From positions 196 to 64,195 of the forward strand of contig NZ_LMND01000033.1 in assembly GCF_001423265.1 (NCBI RefSeq): a DNA stretch of 64,000 nucleotides, read 5' to 3'. The notes beneath the pieces were generated by a model, which was not told the origin of the DNA, did not search any database, and saw only the letters and a list, made by a program, of their open reading frames with translations. Made by a program: the position numbers and the translations under genes. Shown here piece after piece: positions 17,755 through 25,952 of this stretch. The DNA comes from Methylobacterium sp. Leaf108. GTDB taxonomy: Bacteria > Pseudomonadota > Alphaproteobacteria > Rhizobiales > Beijerinckiaceae. How positions within the stretch are numbered: the stretch's first letter is position 1; the number at the start of each line of letters is the position of its first letter.

Positions 17755-18084
17755 ATGATCGTCGACCACGACCCGCGCCGCGAGGGCCCGGCCTATCCCG
17801 GCATCCACCCCGCCCGCCCGCGCTCCGCCCTGCACCGGTTCCTCGGCGGCTCGCCGGTGGCGGTGTTCGTCAAGCTCCTGCTCCTGTCCGTCCTGGTGGG
17901 CGCGGGCATGGCGATGCTGGGCCTGACCCCCGGGCGCCTGTTCTGGAGCGTCTACGACACGGTCCGGGACCTGATCGACCTCGGCCTCGTGACCTTCCAG
18001 GATTTCGGCGGCTGGATCCTGGCCGGGGCCGTGGTGGTGGTGCCGCTGTGGTTCCTGTCGCGGCTGCTCTCCGTCTCGAAGTAG
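17755..18084 (+). CDS. DUF6460 small integral membrane protein
   Basis: 109 residues: a 40-residue hydrophilic N-terminus, a helix (VAVFVKLLLLSVLVGAGMAM), LGLTPGRLFWSVYDTVRDLID, and a second helix (GWILAGAVVVVPLWFLSRLL). The FFGGSP-like FLGGSPVAVFVKL followed by a re-entrant segment and C-terminal helix is typical of the rhizobial DUF6460 family, of unknown function. A MATE transporter starts 15 bp downstream on the same strand, so the pair is probably one transcript. Confidence 0.7.
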   Translation: MIVDHDPRREGPAYPGIHPARPRSALHRFLGGSPVAVFVKLLLLSVLVGAGMAMLGLTPGRLFWSVYDTVRDLIDLGLVTFQDFGGWILAGAVVVVPLWFLSRLLSVSK

Positions 18085-18099
18085 GCCGCGACCCGCCGC

Positions 18100-19464
18100 A
18101 TGGCCGCCTCCCTGCCGCCCACCAGCCGCAGCGTCCTCGCCCTGGCGCTGCCGATGACCCTCGCCCATGTGACGACGCCGCTGCTCGGCCTCGTCGGCGC
18201 GATGGTGATCGGGCGGCTCGGGGAGGCGGCGCTGCTCGGCGCCATGGCGCTGGGGGCGGTGATCTTCGATGCGATCTTCTGGTCGTTCGGTTCCCTGCGC
18301 ATGGCCACCGCCGGGCTCACCGCCCAGGCGGTGGGGGCGCACGACCGTGACGACGTCGACCGCACCCTCGCCCGGGCGCTGGCCGCCGCGGTGCTGGTCG
18401 GGCTCGTCATCGTGCTGGCGCAGGTGCCGATCGCGGCGCTGGCCTTCCGGATCAGCGGGGCGAGCCCCGAGGTGCTGGCGGCCCTGGCGGCCTATTTCCA
18501 CGTGCGCATCTTCGCCGCGCCGTTCACGCTGGCCAACTACGCCATCCTCGGGTCGGTGCTCGGGCGCGGCCGTACCGACCTTGGCCTGGTGATCCAGGTC
18601 GCGATCAACCTCGCCAACATCGCCCTGACCCTCGCCCTGGTGCTCGGCGCCGGCCTCGGGGTGACGGGGGCCGGGATCGCGACCCTCGTCGCCGAGGTCG
18701 CGGGCACGGGCCTGGGGCTCTTCGTCCTCGCCCGCCTCGGGTCGCGGCCGTTCCGCGTGCCCCTGGCGGCGATCCGCGACCCCCTGGCGCTGGCGCGCAT
18801 GCTCAGCGTCAACGCCGACGTGATGATCCGCACCCTGCTCCTCGTCGGCGCGATCGTGCTGTTCTCGGCGCTGGGGGCGCGGGCCGGGGACGTGACCCTG
18901 GCGGCCAACGCCGTGTTGTGGAATCTCTTCCTCGTGGGCGGGTTCTTCCTCGACGGCTTCGCCACCGCCGCAGAGACCCTGTGCGGCCAGGCGGTGGGGG
19001 CGCGCGACGAGACGGCGTTCCGACGCGCCGCCCGCCTCAGCCTCGCCTGGTGCCTGGTGTTCGGTGCTGCGATCTCCGGCCTGTTCCTCCTCGGCGGGGA
19101 GCGCTTCATCGACGGCGTCACCACGAGCCCGGAGGTGCGCGAGGCCGCCCGGCTCTACCTCGTGCCCGCGGCCCTGGCGCCGCTCATCGCCGGCCTGCCC
19201 TTCGCCTTCGACGGGATCTACATCGGCGCCACCTGGACCCGGGCGATGCGCGACCTGATGCTGGCGGCGACCCTGGTCTATGCGGTGCTGATCGTCGCGA
19301 CATGGCAGGCGGGCGGGGGCAACCTCGGCCTCTGGCTCGCCTTCCTGGGGCTCCTGGGCGCGCGCGGGATCGGGCAGGCGCTGGCCTATCCGGGCCTCGT
19401 GGCGCGCACCTTCGGCACGCCGCTCGCCGTCAGGGGCGACGGTAGCGCGCCGCGGCGGCTCTGA
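18100..19464 (+). CDS. MATE family efflux transporter (DinF-like)
   Basis: 454 residues with about twelve hydrophobic helices in two similar halves, the MATE architecture. N-terminal signatures are LALPMTLAHVTTPLLGLVGAM and FDAIFWSFGSLRMATAGLTAQA, with a Gly-Gln pair in the second half (ETLCGQAVGARD). Cation-coupled export of organic cations or drugs is the family role; the closest shape is the DinF branch. The 3' end overlaps the convergent DUF2336 gene by 35 bases. The start ATG follows the DUF6460 stop closely, suggesting a two-gene operon. Confidence 0.9.
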   Translation: MAASLPPTSRSVLALALPMTLAHVTTPLLGLVGAMVIGRLGEAALLGAMALGAVIFDAIFWSFGSLRMATAGLTAQAVGAHDRDDVDRTLARALAAAVLVGLVIVLAQVPIAALAFRISGASPEVLAALAAYFHVRIFAAPFTLANYAILGSVLGRGRTDLGLVIQVAINLANIALTLALVLGAGLGVTGAGIATLVAEVAGTGLGLFVLARLGSRPFRVPLAAIRDPLALARMLSVNADVMIRTLLLVGAIVLFSALGARAGDVTLAANAVLWNLFLVGGFFLDGFATAAETLCGQAVGARDETAFRRAARLSLAWCLVFGAAISGLFLLGGERFIDGVTTSPEVREAARLYLVPAALAPLIAGLPFAFDGIYIGATWTRAMRDLMLAATLVYAVLIVATWQAGGGNLGLWLAFLGLLGARGIGQALAYPGLVARTFGTPLAVRGDGSAPRRL

Positions 19465-20452
19465 CCTGGGCCTGGGCCGCCACCACGCTGAGGCCCTGGA
19501 AGGCCTGCATCACGTCGTGCATCATCTCCGGCGGCGGCTCGTCCGCGGTCCTGGCGGTGGTGAGGCTCGACAGGATGCGCCAGCCGAACCGGATCGAGCG
19601 CACGATCGGCAGCAGCGGCTCGTAGCTCCCGCTCTCGTAGGCATCCACCGCCATCTGGCTCGGAACGCCGGCGAGGCGCGCGAGGCCCACCAGCGCCTCC
19701 ATCACCTTGCCCGCCCTGATCCAGGCGATCAGCACGCCCTCGTCGATGTCGACCCGGCGGGCCTGGGTGCTCACGAACACCTCGGCCGCCAGGAGGGCGT
19801 TGCTGCGAACCGGCGGGAGCGGCGTCGGCGTCGGCTCGGCGGCGCGCACCCTCGCGAAATTGGCCAGGCGCAGCCGCAGGTCGGCCGGCAGGTCGCCGCG
19901 GCGTGCCAGCATCTGCCCGAGGTCCGCATCGGCGAAGGCGCGGTCGCCGAGCGCCATGAACCCCTGCGGCGTGAACCGGGCGCCCGGGTTTCCGGCGACG
20001 AGGCGCACCACCTCGGGCTCCCCGCGCGCCACCAGGATGTCGGCCACGGCCGGTTTCAGCACCAGGCGCCGCGCCATGGCGAGGAGGTGGCCCTGGCCGC
20101 GCCGCGAGGCCAGGGCGGCGAGGTCGGCGTCGACCAGCCGGCGCGAGCGCGCCAGGACCGGCCGGGCCACCGCCGGCACCGCGTCGAAGGCGAGGTCCCG
20201 CACCACCCCGCGCGGGGCGTTGGGAATGTCGGCGAGCCGTTCGGACAGTTCGGCGCGCGCCGCATCCTCCATCTCGCGGGCCAGATGCAGGATCACGGCG
20301 TCGAAGGCCGCGACCTGATCTTCCCCGAGGCGGGGCGCCTCGTCGGTGAAGAGGGTGGTGAGCCCGCGCAGAAGGCCGTCACGACGACCGAGCCCGCCGC
20401 GGGCGACGGAATCCTCGATGTCGGTGAGGAGCGAAGCGAGCGCGGCCACCAT
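19430..20452 (-). CDS. DUF2336 protein (first copy)
   Basis: 340-residue, almost wholly helical protein with DUF2336 features: LLTDIEDSVARGG at the start, FDAVILHLAREMEDAARAEL, repeated HEAT-like helix pairs (VARPVLARSRRLVDADLAALA, ADILVARGEPEVVRLVAGNPGA) and a C-terminal helical domain. No signal peptide or membrane helix. DUF2336 proteins occur in alphaproteobacteria, function unknown. An upstream GTG (20494) gives 14 more residues, but its AGGA is only two bases away, so the ATG at 20452 is preferred. A second, longer DUF2336 gene lies at 49086-50522. Confidence 0.75.
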   Translation of the reverse strand: MVAALASLLTDIEDSVARGGLGRRDGLLRGLTTLFTDEAPRLGEDQVAAFDAVILHLAREMEDAARAELSERLADIPNAPRGVVRDLAFDAVPAVARPVLARSRRLVDADLAALASRRGQGHLLAMARRLVLKPAVADILVARGEPEVVRLVAGNPGARFTPQGFMALGDRAFADADLGQMLARRGDLPADLRLRLANFARVRAAEPTPTPLPPVRSNALLAAEVFVSTQARRVDIDEGVLIAWIRAGKVMEALVGLARLAGVPSQMAVDAYESGSYEPLLPIVRSIRFGWRILSSLTTARTADEPPPEMMHDVMQAFQGLSVVAAQAQVRAAAARYRRP

Positions 20453-20545
20453 GGAAGAAGCAATCCCCGCCGGAGGACCCCAGCCCTCGCTCACGGTCCT
20501 GGGCGCGCGACTCGGTCTCGAAGATAGGAGAGTGGGCGAGAAGGA

Positions 20546-20938
20546 TTAAGACTCTCCTGATCCCGCCGGTCGGGCCGCCGCCGGCTCTCGGACCGGGCTG
20601 CCCTCCGGGGCGATCCCGACCCTGTCCGCGTCGGCATTGGCACGGCCGTGGGCGTCGATCGCCGCCTCCATCTCGGCCAGGGCGGCCAGGAGGTGCCGGC
20701 GCGCCACGCGGTTCACGATCCCTCCCGTGTTCGTCTCGATCTCCACGACGGCGTCGGCGCGCTCGTGGACGCCGCGCCGCGCGGCCGTGACGGCGGGGTG
20801 GGGGGCGATGAAGCGCGTGGCGCCGTCGAGCCAGCGCATCAGGGCGACGGCAAGGCCCGCATCGCCCGGGGGATGAGCGATCACCCGCTCCTGCGCCCCC
20901 GAGAACGTCCCACGGATGTCTTTGCGAAGCTGCGTCAC
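20546..20938 (-). CDS. Hypothetical protein
   Basis: 130 residues, not recognised. The N-terminal half is helical (GDAGLAVALMRWLDGATRFIA), a middle segment HERADAVVEIETNTGGIVNRVARRHLLAALAEMEAAID looks like a short beta-helix unit, and the tail is Pro/Ala-rich and disordered. No signal peptide or membrane helix. It lies between the DUF2336 gene (same strand, about 50-90 bp downstream) and a 309-bp divergent region in front of the CoA-ester lyase. Codon usage matches its neighbours, supporting a real gene, but no family was identified. Confidence 0.5.
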   Translation of the reverse strand: MTQLRKDIRGTFSGAQERVIAHPPGDAGLAVALMRWLDGATRFIAPHPAVTAARRGVHERADAVVEIETNTGGIVNRVARRHLLAALAEMEAAIDAHGRANADADRVGIAPEGSPVREPAAARPAGSGES

Positions 20939-21247
20939 GGCCCTTGCCCCTCGGCCACGCCGCGGGCCGGCGCCCCCACGCGCCCGTCCCGGCCGGGGAC
21001 GAGGCCTCGCGCCCAGGGTGTGTCGGCGTGCGAAACCCGTTCCGCTGCGGGAGGATCGGACGATGGCGGCAACCGGTTAAGGCTTCGTGCGCCCCGCCTC
21101 CCGGCGTCGGCAACCGGGGATGTCGCCCGTGTCCGGCGCCTCCGCGATGGTATCAAACCGGTGGGATCGACAGGTTTTCGCAGCTTGGCAGGGTGTCGCG
21201 GCAGGCGCCGTGCATTAAGTTCCGCGGCCTCACCAGGGGAATGCCCG
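20939..21247. other. Divergent intergenic region, no gene seen
   Basis: 309 bp between the divergent hypothetical gene and the CoA-ester lyase. It must hold the lyase promoter. The only clear signal is AGGGGA at 21235-21240, the ribosome site of the lyase; no hairpin, repeat or small gene was recognised. Confidence 0.4.
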
Positions 21248-22132
21248 ATGTCCGACCTCCGCCTTCGCCGCAGCGTCCTCTACATGCCCGGCTCGAACGC
21301 CCGGGCGTTGGAGAAGGCCAAGACGCTGCAGGCGGATTCGCTGATCCTCGACCTCGAGGACGCGGTCGGGCCCGACGAGAAGGAACTGGCCCGCCAGCAG
21401 GTCTGTGCCGCGGTGGAATCGGGCGGCTACGGCGAGCGCGAACTCGTCATCCGCGTCAACGCCCCCCAGACCCCGTGGGGCGAGGCCGACCTCAAGGCGG
21501 CGATCCAGGCGCGGCCCAACGCGATCCTGATGCCGAAGGTCTCCTCGCCGGCGGTGCTCGAGAGCATCGCCAACCACCTGGAGGCCCTCGACGCGCCCGA
21601 GCACATCGCGATCTGGGCGATGATCGAGACCCCGGCCGCCATCCTCAACATCCAGGAGATCGCGAAGGCCCGGCGCGACCGGCGCACCCGCCTCACCTGT
21701 TTCGTGCTCGGCACCAACGATCTGGCCAAGGACACCTGGGCCCAGCTCGTGCCCGGCCGGGTGCCGATGCTGCCCTGGATGATGCTGACCCTGGCCGCGG
21801 CCCGTGCCGAGGGCCTGACCATCCTCGACGGCGTCTGGAACGACATCGCCGACGTCGAGGGCTGCCGCGTCGAGTGCCGCCAGGCGCGCGACCTCGGGTT
21901 CGACGGCAAGACCCTGATCCACCCCAACCAGCTCGAACCCGCCAACACCTCCTTCGCCCCCACCGAGGAGGAGGTCCGCCGCGCCCAGCTCGTGATCGAC
22001 GCCTTCGACAAGCCCGAGAACGCCCGCCGCGGCGCCATCAAGGTCGAGGGCCGCATGTACGAGCGCCAGCACATCGGCATGGCGCGGCGCGCGGTGAACT
22101 GGTCGGAGGCGATCGCCGCGCGGGGGTATTGA
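21248..22132 (+). CDS. CoA-ester lyase / (3S)-malyl-CoA thioesterase-like (Mcl2, CitE superfamily)
   Basis: 294 residues of the HpcH/HpaI-CitE superfamily. N-terminal RRSVLYMPGSNARALEKAKTL and LILDLEDAVGPDEK bind CoA and close the barrel; the metal-binding Glu is in WAMIETPAAIL and the Asp in FVLGTNDLAKD; the C-terminal GFDGKTLIHPNQL is the family signature. In Methylobacterium and Rhodobacter such enzymes hydrolyse or cleave malyl-CoA/methylmalyl-CoA in the serine and ethylmalonyl-CoA routes. The size and GTNDL motif favour the Mcl2 thioesterase branch over Mcl1, but activity is inferred. ATG at 21248 has AGGGGA at 7 bases. A membrane protein follows 117 bp later. Confidence 0.85.
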   Translation: MSDLRLRRSVLYMPGSNARALEKAKTLQADSLILDLEDAVGPDEKELARQQVCAAVESGGYGERELVIRVNAPQTPWGEADLKAAIQARPNAILMPKVSSPAVLESIANHLEALDAPEHIAIWAMIETPAAILNIQEIAKARRDRRTRLTCFVLGTNDLAKDTWAQLVPGRVPMLPWMMLTLAAARAEGLTILDGVWNDIADVEGCRVECRQARDLGFDGKTLIHPNQLEPANTSFAPTEEEVRRAQLVIDAFDKPENARRGAIKVEGRMYERQHIGMARRAVNWSEAIAARGY

Positions 22133-22249
22133 GGGGGCCAACGCGCTCTCCGGGGCCGCGGCGATCCTGCGGCGGCGGGTCCGCTCGCGGGGACCGGCTT
22201 CCTGTCGTAGGCTGACCCCTCGAGCAATGGCGGCGGAGGGCCGGACGTC

Positions 22250-22765
22250 GTGCGACGCCTCCTGAAATTCCTGCATACGATGGGCGCCATCGGCATGATG
22301 GGGGCGATGGCCTGCCTCGTCGTGATGCTGAGCTTCACCCCGCCCCCGGCCGCGCTGCCCGGCTACGCCCTGATGCGCGGTGCCATGGGGGCCGTCGCCA
22401 CCTGGGTGTTCCTCCCGTCCATGGCGCTGACCCTGCTGGCGGGCCTGCTGGCGATCGCCCAGCGCGCCTTCCACAACGCCGGCTGGGCCTGGGCCAAGCT
22501 CGCCACCGGCGTCCTGATCTTCGAGGGCGGGCTCGTCTACATCCAGGGGCCGATGCGGCAGGAGGCCGACCTCAGTGCCGGCGCCCTCGCCGGCCGGGTC
22601 GACCCCGCGATGCTGGCCGACCTCGGCTCGGAGCGCGGCGTGCTGTGGACGCTGCTGGCGGTGTCGACGGCCAACGTGGTGCTCGGCGTCTGGCGCCCGC
22701 GGCTCGTCCGGCGGCCGGCGAGCCCGCCCGCCGACGATCGGATCGTGGTCGAGGCCGTGCGCTAA
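22250..22765 (+). CDS. Four-helix membrane protein, DUF2269-like
   Basis: 171 residues with four predicted membrane helices: LLKFLHTMGAIGMMGAMACLVVML, GAVATWVFLPSMALTLLAGLLAI, WAWAKLATGVLIFEGGLVYI and VLWTLLAVSTANVVLGVWRP. The pattern, including His in the first helix and W-x-x-L-P-S-M, resembles small predicted redox or quinone-associated membrane proteins of the DUF2269 type; function unknown. It starts with GTG at 22250 behind GGAGGG. Followed by a cluster of palindromic repeats, not by a gene of related function. Confidence 0.65.
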   Translation: MRRLLKFLHTMGAIGMMGAMACLVVMLSFTPPPAALPGYALMRGAMGAVATWVFLPSMALTLLAGLLAIAQRAFHNAGWAWAKLATGVLIFEGGLVYIQGPMRQEADLSAGALAGRVDPAMLADLGSERGVLWTLLAVSTANVVLGVWRPRLVRRPASPPADDRIVVEAVR

Positions 22766-22811
22766 GCATCATTCTGCGAAGTGGTCTGCGGTTCGCAGGA
22801 AAAAATGATGC
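22766..22811. repeat. Rhizobiales-type palindromic element, imperfect hairpin
   Basis: Arm GCATCATTCTGCGAA (22766-22780) pairs with 22792-22798 and 22804-22811, giving 7 and 8 paired bases separated by a 5-base bulge. The sequence (ATCATT...CGAAGTGG...GGTTCGC...AAATGATGC layout) resembles intergenic palindromes seen many times in rhizobial genomes. Starts one base after the stop of the membrane protein gene. Confidence 0.55.
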
Positions 22812-22827
22812 CCCATCAAGGAGATTG

Positions 22828-22865
22828 AAGCAGGCCTTCGTGGGGCGACCCACGAAGGCCTGCTT
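22828..22865. terminator. 17-bp perfect hairpin with GCGA tetraloop
   Basis: AAGCAGGCCTTCGTGGG (22828-22844) and its exact complement (22849-22865) enclose GCGA, a GNRA-type loop. No T-tract follows on either strand. It could be a terminator that needs no long U run, an mRNA 3' stabiliser for the upstream membrane protein, or part of a repeat element with the hairpin just upstream. Confidence 0.55.
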
Positions 22866-22941
22866 AGGATCGAGGACGTCGGCCGGGCGTGACACGCGCC
22901 CGGCCCTTCCCTCGCTCGGCGCCGCGGCCTAAGTCTCCGGC

Positions 22942-24993
22942 ATGAGCCGCGTGCCCGCGAAAGACCGTTCCTTCCAGAAGGACCTGCCGCCGGACGGCTT
23001 CGACGAGCGCGAGGAGGTCGACGAGTCGCCCGAGCGTGCCGACGACAGCCCCGAGATCGACTTCGATTTCGAGGAGGGCGCGGTCAAGGCCGGCACCGAG
23101 ATCATCCGCCGGTTCTGGACGACGCTGCCCTCGGGGCCGGGCGTCTACCGGATGTTCGACGACAAGGGCGACGTGCTCTACGTCGGCAAGGCCAAGAACC
23201 TGAAGGCCCGCGTCGGCTCCTACGCGCGGGGCCAGGCGCATTCCAACCGCATCGCCCGCATGATCTCGCAGACGGCGGCGATGGAGTTCGTCACCACCGC
23301 CACCGAGACCGAGGCGCTGCTGCTCGAGGCCAACCTCATCAAGCAGCTGAAGCCGCGCTTCAACGTGCTGATGCGCGACGACAAGTCGTTCCCCTACATC
23401 CTGGTGACGGCGGATTCCGAGGCCCCGCAGATCGTCAAGCACCGCGGCGCGCGCCGGCGCAAGGGCAGCTACTACGGGCCCTTCGCCAGCGTCTGGGCGG
23501 TGAACCGGACGGTGAACGCGCTTCAGCGCGCCTTCCTGCTGCGCACCTGCTCGGACAGCTACTACGAGAACCGCACCCGGCCCTGCCTGCTCTACCAGAT
23601 CAAGCGCTGCGCCGGCCCCTGCACCGGCGAGATCGCCCTCGACGATTATGCCGGCATGGCCGAATCCGCCCGCGCCTTCCTCTCGGGCAAGTCGAACGCG
23701 GTGAAGGACCGCATGCGAGAGGAGATGCAGGCGGCCTCCGAGGCCCTCGAATTCGAGCGCGCCGCCCGCTTTCGCGACCGGATCGCCGCGCTCTCGGCGA
23801 TCCAGGGGACGCAAGGCGTCAACACCCAAGGGGTCGAGGAGGCCGACGTCTTCGCGCTCGACGAACAGGCCGGCCAGTTCTGCATCGAGGTGTTCTTCTT
23901 CCGCAATTTCCAGAACTGGGGCAACCGCGCCTATTTTCCCAAGGCCGACCGGACCATGACGCCCGACGAGGTGCTCGCCTCCTTCATCGGGCAGTTCTAC
24001 GACGACAAGCCCGCGCCCCGGATCGTGCTGGTCTCGCATCCGATCGAGGACGCGGAACTGCTGGGTGCCGCCCTGTCGAGCCGCACCGAGCACCGGGTCG
24101 AGATCCACATGCCCCAGCGCGGCGAGCGCAAGAACCTCGTCCTCTACGCCCAGCGCAACGCCAAGGAGGCCCTGGCCCGCCGGCTGGCCGACACCGCTTC
24201 CCAGGGCAAGCTGCTGGTGGCGCTCGGGCAGTCGTTCGGGCTCGCCAGCAGTCCGCGCCGGGTCGAGGTCTACGACAATTCGCACATCATGGGCACGAAC
24301 GCGGTCGGCGGCATGATCGTGGCCGGACCCACCGGCTTCATGAAGACCCACTACCGCACCTTCACCATCAAGTCGGAGGAGATCACCCCCGGTGACGACT
24401 ACGGCATGATGCGCGAGGTGCTGCAGCGGCGCTTCAAGCGCCTCGTCAAGGAAGCGCCGCGCAACGCCGTCGAGCCAGTGGTGGCCGCCGATGCCTCTGC
24501 GGCCCCCGCCGATCTGCCCGACGAGGTCGAGACCTTCCCGGCCTGGCCGGACCTCGTCCTCGTCGACGGCGGCAAGGGCCAGCTCGACGCCGCGCGCACC
24601 GCCCTCGAGGAGATCGGCGTCACCGACGTGACGCTGGTGGGGATCGCCAAGGGCCGCGACCGCGACGCCGGCCGCGAGACCTTCTTCGTGCCGGGCAAGC
24701 CGCCGTTCAAGCTGCCGCCGCGCGATCCGACCCTGTACTTCGTGCAGCGCCTGCGCGACGAGGCCCACCGCTTCGCCATCGGCACCCACCGGGCCAAGCG
24801 CAAGCGCGAGCTCGTGCGCAACCCCCTCGACGAGATCGGCGGCATCGGCCCGAGCCGCAAGCGCGCCCTGCTCAACCACTTCGGGACGGTCAAGGCCATC
24901 GAGCGCGCCGCCTTCGAGGACATCGCCAAGACCCCGGGCGTCAACGCCGCAACCGCGCGGGCGGTGTACGATTTCTTCCATGCGAACGGGTGA
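22942..24993 (+). CDS. uvrC: Excinuclease ABC subunit UvrC
   Basis: 683 residues, the nuclease that makes both incisions in nucleotide excision repair. Residues about 58-137 are the GIY-YIG domain (GPGVYRMFDDKGDVLYVGKAK), about 180-235 holds the Cys cluster region (CLLYQIKRCAGPCTGEI), about 250-285 the UVR motif binding UvrB (EMQAASEALEFERAARFRDRI), then the RNase H-like domain (VEVYDNSHIMGTNAVGGM) and the C-terminal helix-hairpin-helix pair (EIGGIGPSRKRALLNHFGTV). The N-terminus carries a rhizobial acidic extension of about 55 residues. pgsA follows 77 bp downstream, an order common in alphaproteobacteria. Confidence 0.97.
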   Translation: MSRVPAKDRSFQKDLPPDGFDEREEVDESPERADDSPEIDFDFEEGAVKAGTEIIRRFWTTLPSGPGVYRMFDDKGDVLYVGKAKNLKARVGSYARGQAHSNRIARMISQTAAMEFVTTATETEALLLEANLIKQLKPRFNVLMRDDKSFPYILVTADSEAPQIVKHRGARRRKGSYYGPFASVWAVNRTVNALQRAFLLRTCSDSYYENRTRPCLLYQIKRCAGPCTGEIALDDYAGMAESARAFLSGKSNAVKDRMREEMQAASEALEFERAARFRDRIAALSAIQGTQGVNTQGVEEADVFALDEQAGQFCIEVFFFRNFQNWGNRAYFPKADRTMTPDEVLASFIGQFYDDKPAPRIVLVSHPIEDAELLGAALSSRTEHRVEIHMPQRGERKNLVLYAQRNAKEALARRLADTASQGKLLVALGQSFGLASSPRRVEVYDNSHIMGTNAVGGMIVAGPTGFMKTHYRTFTIKSEEITPGDDYGMMREVLQRRFKRLVKEAPRNAVEPVVAADASAAPADLPDEVETFPAWPDLVLVDGGKGQLDAARTALEEIGVTDVTLVGIAKGRDRDAGRETFFVPGKPPFKLPPRDPTLYFVQRLRDEAHRFAIGTHRAKRKRELVRNPLDEIGGIGPSRKRALLNHFGTVKAIERAAFEDIAKTPGVNAATARAVYDFFHANG

Positions 24994-25070
24994 GGATGGC
25001 GCGGCCTCGCCGCATGGGATGGCCTAGCGGACCGGTTGACCCCCGCGACCCAGCGTGGTTCACCGCGCCC

Positions 25071-25670
25071 ATGAACGCCGTCCTCCCCCGACGCCGGTCG
25101 CCGGCCTGGAACCTGGCGAATTGCCTGACCTACGGGCGCCTGGCGGCGGTGCCCGTGATGGTCGCCCTGCTGTACTGGCCCGACGAGCCGGCGGCCCGCT
25201 TCACCGCGCTCGGCGTCTTCGTCCTGGCCGCGATCACCGACTATCTCGACGGCTACGTCGCCCGCACCTATGCCCAGAGTTCGGCGCTGGGTCGCATGCT
25301 CGACCCCATCGCCGACAAGCTCCTGGTGGCCGCCTGCCTGCTGATGCTGTCGGCGGACGGGTCGATCTCCGGCTGGACCCTGTGGGCCGCCATCGTGATC
25401 CTGTGCCGCGAGATCCTGGTGTCGGGCCTGCGGGAATACCTCGCCGAGCTCAAGGTCGGTGTACCCGTGAGCAAGGTCGCCAAGTGGAAGACCACGCTGC
25501 AGCTCGTGGCGATCGGCTTCCTGGTCGCAGGCCCCGCCGGCGAGACGCTGCTGCCCGGCACCATGGCGGCCGGGATCGGCCTGCTCTGGCTCGCCGCGGC
25601 CCTCACGCTCTACACCGGCTACGACTACATGAGAGCCGGCATCAAGCACGTGATCGACGATCCGCGCTGA
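25071..25670 (+). CDS. pgsA: CDP-diacylglycerol-glycerol-3-phosphate 3-phosphatidyltransferase
   Basis: 199-residue membrane enzyme making phosphatidylglycerol phosphate, the committed step to phosphatidylglycerol. The CDP-alcohol phosphotransferase motif is intact: DYLDGYVARTYAQSSALGRM followed by LDPIADK (D-G-x2-A-R-x8-G-x3-D-x3-D). Several membrane helices follow. ATG at 25071 (MNAVLPRRRSPAWNLANCLTY) is used rather than the longer frame that overlaps uvrC. uvrC precedes and moaD follows 26 bp later, all on the plus strand, a typical alphaproteobacterial uvrC-pgsA-moaD operon. Confidence 0.95.
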   Translation: MNAVLPRRRSPAWNLANCLTYGRLAAVPVMVALLYWPDEPAARFTALGVFVLAAITDYLDGYVARTYAQSSALGRMLDPIADKLLVAACLLMLSADGSISGWTLWAAIVILCREILVSGLREYLAELKVGVPVSKVAKWKTTLQLVAIGFLVAGPAGETLLPGTMAAGIGLLWLAAALTLYTGYDYMRAGIKHVIDDPR

Positions 25671-25696
25671 TCGGGGCAGGGCTGAGGAGCCGGACA

Positions 25697-25948
25697 ATGA
25701 AGCTCGTCTATTTCGCCTGGGTGCGCGAGCGCGTCGGCAAGGCCGAGGAGATTGTGGACCTGCCCGCCGGCATCGCCACGGTCGCCGACCTCGTCGGCTG
25801 GCTGCGCGGGCGCGGCGAGGAGTATGCCGCCGCCTTCGCCGATGCCGGCGTGGTGCGGGCGGCCATCGACAAGGTCCACGCCAAGCCGGATTCCGCCCTC
25901 GCCGGGGCCAGCGAGATCGCCTTCTTCCCGCCGATGACCGGCGGCTGA
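25697..25948 (+). CDS. moaD: Molybdopterin synthase small subunit MoaD
   Basis: 83-residue ubiquitin-fold sulfur carrier of molybdopterin synthase. It begins MKLVYFAWVRERVG and ends FFPPMTGG; the terminal Gly-Gly is thiocarboxylated and delivers sulfur to precursor Z. GAGGAGC precedes the ATG at good distance. Usually moaE follows, but here the downstream gene is znuA on the opposite strand, so the large subunit is encoded elsewhere. Cotranscription with pgsA is likely from the 26-bp gap. Confidence 0.95.
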   Translation: MKLVYFAWVRERVGKAEEIVDLPAGIATVADLVGWLRGRGEEYAAAFADAGVVRAAIDKVHAKPDSALAGASEIAFFPPMTGG

Positions 25949-25952
25949 GCGC

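Noticed and set aside
20648..21247. Upstream extension of the CoA-ester lyase to about 494 codons
   Set aside because: The extension lacks similarity to the family and overlaps the divergent hypothetical gene; the ATG at 21248 with AGGGGA starts the conserved N-terminus.
22766..22865. Insertion sequence or phage attachment site
   Set aside because: Palindromes are present, but no transposase or integrase gene or flanking target duplication is visible.
22864..24981. 705-codon minus-strand frame opposite uvrC
   Set aside because: No motif; uvrC is complete on the other strand.
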